Below the pieces are notes generated by a model, which was not told the origin of the DNA, searched no databases, and saw nothing but the letters and a program-made list of their open reading frames with translations. Positions 40,653-52,681 of a stretch of DNA of 64,000 nt are shown here, in pieces. A program made the position numbers and the translations under genes. Numbering within the stretch: position 1 is the stretch's first letter; each line of letters opens with the position of its first letter. This DNA is from Phoma sp. XZ068 (Eukaryota; Ascomycota; Dothideomycetes; Pleosporales; Didymellaceae), in contig RBKR01000020.1 in NCBI GenBank assembly GCA_004835665.1, positions 1,054,001 through 1,118,000 on the forward strand, given 5' to 3'.

Positions 40653-43000
40653 TTAGATCAGGCCTTGGAAGTGCCGGGAAATCTCCCCGATCTCCCACAC
40701 ACTCAGCCCTTGCTCGCCAAAGTTATCTGTTGAGGGGTCCGGTGGTAGAGGCTGCGTGGTCGCTGCCGTGCCGAATGCGTCATACAGATCAATGAGCTCA
40801 TCGCCAATACTGAATATATCAGGCATTGAGCCCAGGTTTGCATCGAAGTTCAGATCTCCATTCCACATATTGGACATCTCGGTGTTGGCTGGGCCTGGCT
40901 GCAGCGGTTGCTGCACATTTGATGTTGATGGTTCGCCTACCTCCTTGGTTGTTGAATTGTTTGCCTGGACTCCTGCATCACTGTGAAGTCCCAGTGACTT
41001 GACAACAGGCAGCAGACCGCGGATACTCTTCCAGAGCCTACGGCTAGCTGTGCCGTGGCGCGAGAAGCCTTTAACCAACTCTACTGCTGATACGAAAGAC
41101 TCTCTGCTAGCTTCTGCGAACATGCTTGGCGCGTGACAAACTGCAAGAAGCAAGACAGCGAGTGCGCTGAGAAGATAGTAGTGATATACGCTTTGCTGTC
41201 GAGCGTAGATATCGCTAGTCTCGTTGAGGTGCACTAGTACCTGGATGCTGTCCTTTGCAATGTCAACGACCAGCCGAGCGGACTCCATGTCTGCCTTGAT
41301 ATTATCCGGGGTAAGCACGTGGTGCCGATGGATGAGTGTGCGCATGTGATTTCCACGGAGGTAAAGTAGCGTGCGCAGACGATGCAACAGCCGTGGTTGA
41401 GATTTGGGTGCAAGGCCAAGTCGTGGATGCCTAAACTGTAGCTCCTGCGGTATTGACAGAAGCCAATTAGACGTGATGAAGTCAAGGTAGTCTTCTGTCT
41501 CCTTAGGTATCGTTTGTAGTGGAGATCCATATGGTGGCAAAGCCTCCCAAACCCTGGAGCATAGCCGAGCATACGCAACCATGCCCTTTAGGTACGGATA
41601 TGATTTGCCAGGTTCTGGTAGCTGGGTATCTATATCTCTGTCATTGAGGGCAAAAGACAGACTGGTGCCGAAGCTCCATCTCCGGTCCAGTTCGTAAACG
41701 ACCCAAAACACTTGCACTGCAAGCTTACGCTCCTCTGCATCCTTGAAGTTATCTAGCAGGCTCTGTTTACGATGCAGGCCCATCTCCAGTGCCTGGCGGC
41801 AAGCTCTTCCAATCGCTCGCCAGGCGAATAGTTCTTCTTCAGTGTGGCAAAAGTACAGACTCTATGCCATGTCAGTCGCCATACCCTCATGCTTAATTAG
41901 AGTCACCTACCAGCATTCCCATGATTTGGAGGTCTTTGAGCTCCACCTCGGTCTCGCTGGAGATTCTACCAACATCTTGCTCAACTTCGAAAACAAGCCG
42001 ATCTGACAGATCGTTTTTGCCATGGATCTCGTGAGTGATAGCTGTGGCGACCGCAAGTCTCAGTATGTGTATATCTTTCTTTCCTAGCCTTTGTAGTCCG
42101 GTCAGTTGCTGGGGATGCCGGACAAGGTCCATGATTTGTGGTGCGTCCGCGATTAGATCTTTTGTTTCAATGATCGGATGCACACATGCTACTTCCTCCT
42201 GATAGATTCCTAGTAGTCTGCTAATCTCGTCATTCGATATACCCTGTAACCCCTCAACCCCCGACCGGAGTAAATTTTGAGCTAATGCTGTTGTCGGCTC
42301 TGGCGTTGCGTCCCGTGACGATACCGATGAAGTGTGATCTGCCGGATCTTGCACATCGGAGGGAATTCCCATGCGATTCAGGGATGACTCAACAATGTTG
42401 AGGCTGAACGCGGCGCGAGTTGGCCCTGTAAATTGAGGTTGCCTTGGTGGCCCTGTGCGCTGGGATGTTGTGCTTGTGTATGCTGGGCTTGCTGTGTGCT
42501 GTGAAACCGGTGTACGTTCATTGATCGTGGGCTGACTATCTCGTCGCTCGGCTAGAGCTGCCACAGTGCCCATTAACGATGTTAGCTGCTGTCGAAGAAA
42601 CGAGACATCGTCAGTCAGCTGCTTGTAGCTGGAGCTGGGATCTTATCAGCCCTAATGAACGGTCAAATCTTAGAGTACTCACTCATCCATGTGGTTTTTA
42701 TCCTTGCCCTTGTCTCTTTCTTTTGCGGTTTGCGTAGCTGTGGGAATAACAATACATGCAACACTCATTGTGGAACACCGTTGGCAGTCGGCACTGTCAT
42801 CGAGTCGGATACATTTGACCTTACATCGCTTACACTCGTTACTGTATGACTTAGCGTCGGTACTTGGTATATCCTAGGAACATCTACCATGCTGCAGCTG
42901 TATACTTTGCGCGTTTTGAACGTGCAGTCTCAGGCGCATCCGGCGCGGGCCTCTTCTGCGATGAATTCGACACAGCATTGCTGCTCCCATTGATGTCCAT
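40653..43000 (-). CDS. Zn(II)2Cys6 transcription factor with fungal_trans domain, 734 aa
   Basis: Four exons, 43000-42888, 42841-42683, 42634-41911 and 41861-40653. The first two introns fall inside or next to the zinc cluster, and splicing is needed to see it: Cys38, 41, 48, 57, 60 and 67 (CX2CX6CX8CX2CX6C, CNECKRCKVKC ... CQRCSTMSVAC). A short nuclear basic patch precedes it (ARSKRAKY). A coiled-coil helix follows it (SYKQLTDDVSFLRQQLTSLM). The middle homology region is present: LLGIYQEEVACVHPIIE, FWVVYELDRRWSFGTSLSFALNDRDIDTQLP and RNHMRTLIHRHH-type segments. The C-terminus is acidic, a likely activation region. It lies next to the aldolase/MFS pair and is the best candidate to bind the CGGAA palindromes, now that the cassette's other regulator is broken; that is inference. 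Confidence 0.93.
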
Positions 43001-43614
43001 TTCAACATAGGTTGCAAGCAATCTTCGCCAGCGAAAGATGGGTGATGGTCGCTGCGTCCGCACATGCGACGCGTTGGGGTATAGGGTTAATAAACGGCCT
43101 TGGATTGGGCGGCGCTCCTTCGGCAAAGTGCGGACCAATTCCAGCCCCGTGACCATCCGTTCCGCACCACTTCTGCTCCTTCACTCTTACTCCTTTCAAC
43201 ATGACTCCGGACATCAAACACCCTCTGAACCGGAATCTCAAGCAATGACCGAATTGCCGGCTGCTAAACGAACATTAGAGCTGTTGCGCGTTTTGAGGAC
43301 GAAGCAATAAGAGGCGGGTGGATAAGCCCGGAGTTCGAGTTCAAGTTCAACATCATCTGGCTGTGTATGCTACAACTGATCTGACCCATTTACTTTGCAT
43401 AGATTGAGCAGGAATCAGATGGCTGGAATTCAAATTCCTGGCCGGGTGAAATGAACGACGATGCAAAGGTGAATTCGAAAGTCAAAAGGTGTAATTGTAT
43501 TTATACTCATGGAAATATCATTCATTATAACGTATAGTCGTGTTCTGAATACCCACGCATGTGGAAAGGATCAGGTGTCAAAGCACACTCACTGATCCAA
43601 AACAAGCCAACCTT
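43001..43614. other. Spacer upstream of the Zn2Cys6 regulator
   Basis: Promoter of the regulator (minus strand) plus the 3' flank of the M24 peptidase gene. TTCCG at 43160 and CGGAA at 43231 point outward (everted), unlike the palindromes described above. Confidence 0.4.
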
Positions 43615-46366
43615 TCATGCCATCCAGTCGCGATCATCGGTATGATTACTCGGCCGCCGTGATTCCGTCTTGTGTGGTCTGCACGTTCTGATGGTCATGA
43701 CAGGTTGTGGATTTGCAACTCGTAAGCCCGGACCGTCAGGTGCGTAGACGTTCGCTGCATGCAAAGATCTCCGGTGTCTCATCACATCCAAATCTGTCGG
43801 CTCTGGCGAACAATTATAACTCGTAGGTTCTTCTACAGGCGATTGGTTGAAAATCCGTTGAGGTATCGTGATGCTGGCCTCAAATACCACCTTCTCGCGA
43901 GTTCGTACCGGTCGTGCATCCTGTGGTGGTGAAGGACAAGAATTTGACAGGTTATTTCTCGATTGTTGAGGAGACTTGAGCTCTTCTAGGGCAGTTGGTA
44001 TTTGGCGAACATATCTTCCTTGTCGTATTATATCTGCGCAGATTCTCTTTGTTTCGTCGGCCGGTGTGGGCGCAGCAACCTTTGAGTTTGATGTTGTATC
44101 TACTACACGCGGTGTCGGGCTGTTGCAGACTTGATCAGCAAGCAAGTCCCTTGGGATATGTTGTGGCTTTGGAGAGCTTTGTTTCGAGATAGCCAGATTG
44201 TTACGAAGTCTGTCCAGAGTTTGCGCGAGAATGGCGCAGTCCATGCAGTGAGTGAGCCCTTGTGCTTGAGCAGGGAAGCTATGGCCATCGCCAATGGATA
44301 TGTGCTTAAAGTCGCGGGAAGAAGATCCACACATGGTGTTAGGCTTGTCATGGCTAGGCGATGTTTGTTGTGAAGAGGACCGCTGGCAGGATTGGCGCCA
44401 GTACTGTACACGTTCATCGGTCGTCATGGAACGTCTGAAGCTCATGGCATGATCGTGGCGGTCGAGTTTACTACGGTGTCTATTAACAACCTGGTCGGGC
44501 ATAGTGGCCGCACGCTGTAGCGAATGCAGCCCTGGAGGCGTTGCTTGGAATGGACATCCGGGTGCGCGGAGTAGGAGGGGCTCTTCTGCGCTACAAGAGT
44601 AAACTGCGGCTCGTTGTTTGAGGGAATCAGAGACCGAGTTGTTTCCTCGGATAATATCGAACATAGCGTCACCTTTTGGTGCGGTAGTCAAGTTCTCGTA
44701 GCCTTTCGAGGTAATGAGTATGTCATCTTCGATCCGGACGCCACCAACAGGCATATAGCGGCGCAGAACCTTCTGATTGATAAATCGTGAGTGAATCGGT
44801 GACGGTAAATAGAAGTGTTGGAGTGCATAGATGGAAAAGTATCTGATGGTGTCAGCACATCGGGTCGAAAGAGCATGCGGGGCATAGAACTTACATCCCT
44901 GGCTCTACTGTGACTACCATGCCCTCCTCGAGCTGACTGCTCTGCGTATCCGTAGGCGCATGGCAGAGCGCAGGATCAAAAACTGGTGTGTGAAAGTTTT
45001 CTGGGAACAGAGAGGGCACCTGGACCAGATTAACTTCGTGATTTCTAAATGAACATATGCGTGAAGTTCATGTCTTACCTGTCCAACCACAGCTTTACCC
45101 TCCCTGACACTCATAAGCTCAGCTTGGCCAACGTCATGCACCTCCAGTCCAACGTGATGGCCCAGACCATGCGGAAAAAATGCTCGGCTTGTGCCAGCAG
45201 CGTAGATCTCTTCTTTCGTGCCATTATGCAAGATGCCAAGCTTGAGAAGCCCCTCGATCGCAATATGATGTGCTAGGATGTGGAGATCAAGATATCGCAC
45301 GCCGGGTGCTAGCCTTTCGATGCAGCTCTCCTGCATACGTTCGACCAGCTTGTAGATGTTCTCAGCCTCCTTGCTTGGCCACGACTCCGCAAGCGGAAAC
45401 GTGCGCGTGATATCGCTGGCGTATAGCTCGTACTCACAACCGGCATCAAGACACATGAGTTGACGATCCTCAAAATCCTCATTGTTGGCGTCGTAGTGCA
45501 AAGTTCCAGCATTTGGGCCAGATGCGGCTATAGGATCGTATGCTTGTTGTTTAGCCTGGTGCGAAATACAAACATCCATGAATAGGCCCTCAACTTGCGC
45601 CTCGTTCTTGAACTGTAAGATGTTTGCAAGCACTTTCTTGTGCGCTTCCGAGCTAATGTCGTTGGCTTTGCGAATGAGGCTGATCTCGTGGTCATCTTTG
45701 ATCATGCGCGCCGCATTCATCGCAGGCCGGAGAGATTCCGAGTCAATTATGGCATGAAGTCCGGGTATCCGTGGTAGCTGTCTACTGTCCAGTACGTATA
45801 TGTCGCTCCCATGTCCGCCATAGTAGTTGCTCCAGTGCTTGATCACGTCATCAAGCTCATCAGTATAATACACCTCGTCAATGTCGTACCTTTCGACAGC
45901 TTCAGCGAGGGTAGAGCCACGCCCATTCCAGATGACGCGTGCTGGATTGATCCTGGGAATAAAGAGGGACAGGGTGTCATGTTGGATGTCATAGGTCATG
46001 TGGCATGATGGCTCGTTGCACCTTTTAGTTGTTAGAATACTCCTTGTCAGCATGATGTTGCTACGCACCCGGTGAGGTAGTAGAAATATCGTCGCTGCCT
46101 GAACGGTGCTGGCATATCGCTGTCTTCGTTGTTCTTTGCGGGCTGACCGGCAAGATAGATCAGACCCTCATCTATTCCCAACTTCTCCTGCACGCGACGG
46201 GCATGCTGCCTTGCTGCAGTCGGTAGATCAGTAAAGGTGCATTGTATTCATGTTCGTACTTACCGGGATACTTCTCAAGCGATCCCTCGGCGTTCAGATG
46301 AACCCAATACTCTTTCGCCTCCATGCTCAACCTCGCAGCAAGATCCGACCCATCGAGAGCTTCCAT
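43615..46366 (-). CDS. M24-family metallopeptidase (Xaa-Pro aminopeptidase/prolidase type) with long C-terminal tail, 847 aa
   Basis: Five exons, 46366-46264, 46213-46069, 46021-45079, 45019-44895 and 44842-43615, all in phase. Residues ~1-170 form the aminopeptidase-P N-terminal domain (KYPARQHARRVQEKLG, FRQRRYFYYLTGCN). Residues ~170-508 are the pita-bread catalytic domain. Metal ligands are visible: first Asp in LMCLDAGCEYELYASDITRTFP with the second Asp in SDIT, His in FPHGLGHHVGLEVHDVG, Glu in VVTVEPGIYF and Glu in VGGVRIEDDILIT. Fungal members of this group normally end soon after this point (~460-510 aa). Here the last exon continues without a stop for ~340 residues of Ser/Pro/Arg-rich, mostly disordered sequence. 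Family enzymes release N-terminal residues before proline or cleave X-Pro dipeptides, using two Mn ions. Confidence 0.9.
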
Positions 46367-48417
46367 CTTCGCGCCGGCGCAAACTTCCGTCAGGTGTCGA
46401 AAAACGATTGTGATGATTTAAGAGCGGCGCGCAAGAGTTGTTATGGCGCACTGCAAGGCAGAAACCGGTGAGCGTTAGCGCCAAGTCCTGGCTCCACCGG
46501 TCAAACATCAGACAGCAATGGCCACCGGCACCGAGAACACAACAGCTCGTGTCACAGAACTCTATTCGCATATACGTTATCAGATTCGTTGTCGAGGCTT
46601 GATTCCGGTGATGAAAGTTGAAGAAGAGACCATGTAGCTCTCCTGACCACGTCTCCCATAGCCGTGCTGTCCTCGACGACCCCGCGCGCGTGATGCGCCC
46701 CTGTACCACTCATCTTCCACACAACCACCGTCAGTATGTGCACTTCGGCTTCGTAATCCATGTGCACGACATGAGCTTCTTCATGCGGCGAAGGCTATTG
46801 TCTTTCGGATCAGTACAGGCGAAAAGAAGGAAGGAGCATGTGGTGGCTGGCTTGACGCGACGTGATTGGTCAATGAAAACCGGTGAGCAGCCCAAGGCAA
46901 AAGCAGAACTACGGAGGATCACCACAAGGAATATGGCGTTCGGACCTTGTCTAAACGCTTCATTGTTGCCTTTTGGAATCGAACCGTCTATCAGCATTGG
47001 GGGCCAGTTCAAGGTTGACGCTCAAGGCAATTGTGCTTCTGATTGAACGCCCTCTGATGGCCCCACCGCCTGTCAAGCGTAGGATCAACGTTTCAGCCAC
47101 AGAAACACATTCGGTCCTGCCAGGAGCAGATACTTCGATGTGTCTTTGTTCGACTTGCTGTGGTGTGTGCCAGCTCAACATATCTGCCGCACCTGTACAA
47201 CACAACCACTGCAACCCAGGGCCGGAGCTGTAGTTGTCCCTTTTAAGCGTCCTCATTATGCAGAAGCTTCAGGCGTGCAATCGTCCTCCTTACTCTTGTC
47301 TACTCATGCCCTTGCAACAATAGGTAGATCTTTGTGGTTGTCCTCATACGCACCGAGCTGGCTATGGTGGAGAAGCGGGGCCGCGTTCTTTCGGGAACTA
47401 CAATTTGGAGCTATGAGAATGCATTTCTTGTACACCGGCTTGCGATTAGCTTATTTTTCTGACAGAAACTATCGATGAAGATCTGTCTTCGAAATTTCAA
47501 CTGTTGGTTGGTGGACGTAGGGCCTTGCTCTCCGAGGTAAGATTATAGCCGCGCTTCACGCCTTGACCTTGTTACCATTGATTTCGAATTCTTGGAAGAT
47601 TCCAACACATCAGAGGCGCACTGTCATCTTTGGAAATTGTCTTTTAGTTCCAATGACCCTGCTTCTCTCGTGCAAGACTCTTTTTTATGGGGTTTGTGTG
47701 TCTCCGCCGCTTCTAACGCTCGAGACAAGCTCTCATGCGCTGCCAGATGATGAGATAGAGCTGATATTTCATAATTACCGCTGCTGTTCAGTCAGCCAAA
47801 GACCTAACTGATAGATGCACCCTAGTTCTCTTAAACACTATATGTGGGACGTTGTGCCACTTACGTTATACGAGACGACCGCGGGCAAGTTGACAGGTTG
47901 AAGTCCGGTGGATATCGAAGAGACGAGAGGTAGCCGCCAACAATTCCAGTTCACTGAGCGGAAGATGGTAGTTGGTCAGTGTTTCGATCACCTAACCATA
48001 GTCACTGCAGCAGAAGGCGACATCAGTCACCTGAACCATCAATACTGTGGCAAACAACCCCCATTTTTGGTCATGCGTCCAATCGAAGGCAGGCCTGAGG
48101 AAGAATCATCCGTCATATCGGTGCTCGTGGCGAGACAAGTAGCACGTGGGTTGAAAAGAGGATCTTTCCCGCCACTGTGATAGCACGGGAAGGGAGCGAC
48201 GCTTCCTACGCGGCGTGTACCTTCCGATGCATCATCATCATGGTCACAATCAGAAGTTGTCCTCAAGGTCAATCCACGTCTATCGAATGTTGGCATTAGA
48301 TGTAAATAAGACTCACAACCAGATCCGAATACTTGTAGAGAGCAAACAAGCAGCGAAACCTAGGTTGTTCGTACCCCGAAGTGTTCGCGAATTGCGACCA
48401 GATATTAGCTACTCAGC
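46367..48417. other. 2 kb spacer, no convincing gene
   Basis: This contains the M24 gene promoter on its left. Frames at 46618-47046, 46960-47256 and 47563-47811 overlap in several frames and look like chance. Near 47565-47755 another frame has a coding-like stretch (DFEFLEDSNTSEAH...) but no start or splice partner could be found. Confidence 0.4.
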
Positions 48418-49939
48418 CTAAGCATCATCTTCATCATCATCCTCATCCTCATCCTCTTCTTCCTCCTGGTCATCTTCGTCATCATCCATGTCCTCATCTT
48501 CGTCGGAGTTGCTCGCATCACTCTCAATACTCATCTCCGGCGGCCAATTTACCACCACCTCATCCGTCAAGCTCCCAATGAATTTCTTCATCTCTTTCCC
48601 AGAGTACTCCCTCATCGTCTCGGACCGCTCTGTGCCACCAATTTCCGACTTGAACTGCGCCGGGTTATTATCCTGCGAAAGTGCACCAACTTTCAGGTAG
48701 GCCAGCTCGAGCTCCGGTACAGCAAACAGTCCTCGGAAGAATTGAGACCAGAGGTTTGGCTTCGTATTGTAAGGACCAGAGGGTGGTGCCACGATGCTCA
48801 TTCGCCAGAGGCTAACACATTTGAGTTTAGGAGCAAACCTGGAGAGCACCGCGAGTAGGGTGTCCCTGTCGACGTCCAGCTGTCCAAATTCAAGGTTTGT
48901 TAGGTGTGCGAGACTTACAGGCGACGGCTCGCCCAACGTGACCTTAGTAGGGCTCGGTGGTCCAGGAGTAGAGGTAGGAGATGCAGCAAGCCATTTTAGA
49001 AATTCCGTGTTTATAGCACGGTGGAACTTCTGGAAGTTCAGGCGCAAGTGGGTTAGATTTGGTGTACACCCCAGGAAGTGGCGAAGAGACATGCCTGCCA
49101 ATGAACCTACGGGCGTGCCTCCACTGTAGGTATGTGCTGTGTACGTGGGATTGTCGGCCATGCTCAGGGTTAAGAAGATCGCCTTGAGATTATACAGCAC
49201 AGGCTGAACCGCCGGAAATGTAAAATTGGCGATATGGAAGGCGGCATCTGGAAGGCCTGCAGGCTGCTGGCGTAGAAGGACTTCAAATTTGGGTGGCGTT
49301 CGTCCAGCCACTCCCAGGGCATATATAAGGTTGGAAAAGACATGTGATACAAAACGTGACTGAGAGCCTGTTCCGCGGTAGGACTCGCGAAGGCGGACAC
49401 CAGTCTGTTGATAGACAGTAGTAGCACCCCAAGAGGCCCAATATGTCCCATCACGCTCACGTTTGGCGCAGAAGTCGCGAACATCGACCGTCTCGAGATT
49501 GATCAAGCCTTTGAAGGCCTCGGTCAGCATCTCCCGGTCAATACCATTGTTTAGCAGTGCTTGCTGATCGGCATATCCCTGCATGTAGCTATGAGATGTC
49601 AGTGAAAATTTCTTGATGGCTGTATCGTGACCATACGGACCTGCTGCATGCCTCGTTATCCCTGAACCGAAATGGGATGTCATCGTACACATTGGTCGCA
49701 ATGATGAGATGTTTCAGCTTCTTGGAAAGACTGACATGACGCGAGATATCAAGTAACACTTGCAGGCTCGGCTGAGTAAGCATGAACTGCTTCTTGACGA
49801 AGAATTCTTCTGAGAACCATTCATAGAGAGACTTCTCCGTTTGTTTACAGGTGAGCCGCAGAGCCGCGAGATCGGAAGTAGAGACAAAGGATGATATATA
49901 CACCAGAAGCTCAAGTGGAAGTGATAGTAAATTCGCCAT
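48418..49939 (-). CDS. F-box protein with acidic C-terminal tail, 489 aa
   Basis: Two exons, 49939-49641 and 49588-48418, joining ACS to SYMQGYADQQ across a 52-bp intron. The F-box lies at residues ~3-45 (LLSLPLELLVYISSFVSTSDLAALRLTCKQ). Weak leucine-rich-repeat-like segments follow (LINLETVDVRDF, LTHLRLNFQKF, LTNLEFGQLD, LKCVSLWRMS), a common layout for fungal F-box/LRR-like adaptors. The last ~40 residues are almost entirely Asp and Glu (DNA 48418-48500, GAT/GAG/GAA codons, microsatellite-like). F-box proteins link substrates to SCF ubiquitin ligases through Skp1. The target is not predictable. Divergent from the PARP gene across 277 bp, so the two share a short bidirectional promoter. Confidence 0.9.
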
Positions 49940-50216
49940 TGTGACGAATTCGGCCTTGAAAGGATCAGGAGAGACAATGCAATGTTATGTGTGCAGATGG
50001 CTCCAGGCGGAAGCGTGACACCGCGCCTTCCCAGCACGCTAGCGTGTCGCGCTAGTCCTTTTTCGCCGTTGTTGCCTGCCGTGCCTGAATTAACGTTCAG
50101 GCCACCCATCGCGTTGAGCTGTGACCTCACCTCGAACATCCCCTGCATAAGAGCCGCACTCCTTCACTTGCATGTAGCACCACTTCAATTCATTTCAGCA
50201 GCTTGCAATCGCCACA

Positions 50217-52397
50217 ATGGCTCGTAAGGCTGCCCAAAAGCAGGTCCGAGCCTCACCCTTTGACAATTACTCCATCGCTACTTCCGGACGCTTCTCCGGA
50301 ACAACGCAATCTGCCCTGCAAACCCGCATCAATGATCTGGGCGGGAGTTTTGCAACCAAAGTCACAGCCGATATCAATATCTTGATTGCCACCGATAAAG
50401 ACTTCGAGGCCAAATCAACCAAGGTCGCAACTGCGATAGCCAACGACATCCCCATCGTCTCGATTGACTGGCTCGAGGAGACGGAGTCTTCGAATGTAAA
50501 GGCAGACGAGAAACAATACTTACTCAAATCGCCAAGTGCATCTGCTCCAGCTCCAGCTCCAGCTCCAGCCGCGACCAATGGCAAGAAGCGCGCGGCCTCA
50601 GCCAGCGCTTCTCCCGCACCCAGTCAGACTGCTTCACAATCAAAGAAGCGGAAGACTCTCGAAGAGAAGGCCAAGACCGAAAAAGTTCAGGTAGGCGATG
50701 GCCAGAATGCGAAGTCGAAGAAGATCACAGTTCCACTCGACGAGTATTGCCCATCACCCACCTATGAAGTGTACATCGACGACGACGGTCTCATTTGGGA
50801 CGCTTCGCTGAACCAGACCAATGCGTCAGCCAACAATAACAAGTTCTACAAGGTTCAGGTGAGGCATTCAAATTGATCATTCTAACTTGAGCTAATGCCC
50901 GAATAGCTGCTACGAAGCCCAAATGGCGCCCACTTTCAAACCTGGACTCGTTGGGGCCGTGTCGGCGAGCGAGGTCAATCGGCCATGCTTGGTGGCGGCT
51001 CTCTGCCTGATGCAATTAAAAACTTTGAGAAAAAGTTCAAGGACAAGTCTGGCTTAAAGTGGGAAGACCGAGGCGAAGACCCCAAGAACGGCAAATGTCA
51101 GGACGCAGCGATCCTCATTGCCAACCTGTGCTAACATGTATATAGACGCATACGTGGAAAAAAACTACAACCCCGACTCTGATGACGATGATGAAGATGA
51201 TGACAGCGCTGCCAACGGAGCAGGTAGTGATGCCAAAGACAACAGCGACCGACCAGCCGTCGAATCGAAGCTCACCAAACCGGTTCAGAACTTGATCGAG
51301 CTTATCTTCAACCAGAAATACCAACAGGACGCCTTGAACGAGATGAATTACGACACTAAGAAGATGCCTTTGGGTAAACTCAGTAAGGGCACTATCAGTC
51401 GAGGCTTCCAGGCGTTGAAGGACTTGGCCGCTATCATTGATAGTCCTACAACGTCTCAAGAAGTCGAGCAGCTCTCGAACCGATACTACTCGCTGATTCC
51501 GCACGCCTTCGGACGCAATCGACCAACCATCATCAACAACAACACTCTCCTTAAGAGGGAGATTGATCTGCTGGAGAGTTTGTCCGATATGAAGGAAGCT
51601 ACCGATATGCTCAAGGCCAGTCTCAAGGATGACAGCCACCTCAATCAATTGGATCGCCAGTTCCAGACTCTGGGTATGGATGAGATGGAGGCGCTCAACC
51701 CCAAGAGTTCCGAGTTCAACGAGCTATCTGACTACCTCACGAAGACCAAGGGCGCAACGCACAATGTCAAGTATGCTGTGCAAGATATATTCCGTATCCA
51801 ACGCAAGGGCGAATTCGAGCGCTTCGACAAGAGTCCATTTGCAAAGGTTTCGGGAAATCGTCGCTTACTCTGGCACGGCTCGCGTGTCACCAACTTCGCT
51901 GGTATTTTGGGTCAAGGTCTCCGTATTGCGCCTCCTGAAGCCCCCGCCACCGGATACATGTTCGGCAAGGGTATTTATCTTGCTGATATGTCAAGCAAGT
52001 CGGCGAACTACTGCAACCATTACCAGTCTGGCGGTACTGCGTTATTGCTGCTCTGCGAGGCGGAGTTGGGCAACCCTGTGCATGAGCTCACCAACGCTTC
52101 CTACACCGCCGGTGATGACGCCAAGGCGAAGGGTATGTGCAGTACCTGGGGTAAGGGCCGGGTCGGCCCGGGTCAGTGGAAGGACGCAGGCAGTGTCCAC
52201 CCGTCGTTGGCTGGTACGATGATGGTAAGTCATGCTGTTAAACTCCTACGAGACTGCATACTGACTGCTCTTAGCCCGATGTGACAACCACTCCTGGCGA
52301 CACCAATGTTGCCGGTGCTTACCTGCAATACAATGAGTACATCGCCTATGATGTCGCTCAGGTGCGTCTACGCTACCTACTTCGCGTTCACATGTAG
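50217..52397 (+). CDS. Poly(ADP-ribose) polymerase, BRCT-WGR-PARP architecture, 677 aa
   Basis: Four exons, 50217-50858, 50907-51096, 51146-52224 and 52275-52397; phases 0, 1 and 0 join cleanly. Domains run in order. A BRCT is at ~13-100 (TSGRFSGTTQSALQTRINDLGG, IPIVSIDWLEE). A basic/Ala-Pro linker has a likely nuclear signal (KKRKT). The WGR is at ~180-290 (WTRWGRVGERGQ). The PARP regulatory helical domain is at ~310-450 (KPVQNLIELIF, PLGKLSKGTI). The catalytic domain spans ~465-677 with the H-Y-E triad: His521 in WHGSR, Tyr in SKSANYC and Glu in QYNEYIAYD. The end LRYLLRVHM matches PARP1. Zinc fingers are absent, as is usual for filamentous-fungal PARPs. It acts in the nucleus on DNA breaks, using NAD+. 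Confidence 0.96.
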
Positions 52398-52681
52398 GAC
52401 GAGCTGCACTGGATCTAGGCACTGAGGCCTGTTTACGATTTCTTTCTCAACCATCCACAACGCGTTTGTCTTAGACCCATGAGGTGTGGGTGTCAACTTT
52501 CCTTTGCGGCGTTGTTACTTCATCTCGGGCCATGAAGGGAAAAGGGCCACTATATGGCGCAGCTGTAGCATACTTCCCAGAATTGTCTCTTCGGTATCGA
52601 GAAGCTCGTCGAGGAGAATGTAAAGATAGCATCTATACCCTGGCGTGACAAATTTATGGCATCGTCATCGAAGGTAAATCA

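Noticed and set aside
47563..47811. Frames over 47.56-47.81 kb with some coding-like residues
   Set aside because: No start or splice continuity on either side; cannot be supported.
50217..52397. Missing zinc fingers in PARP as an anomaly
   Set aside because: Filamentous-fungal PARPs normally have BRCT-WGR-PARP without the zinc fingers, so this is ordinary.
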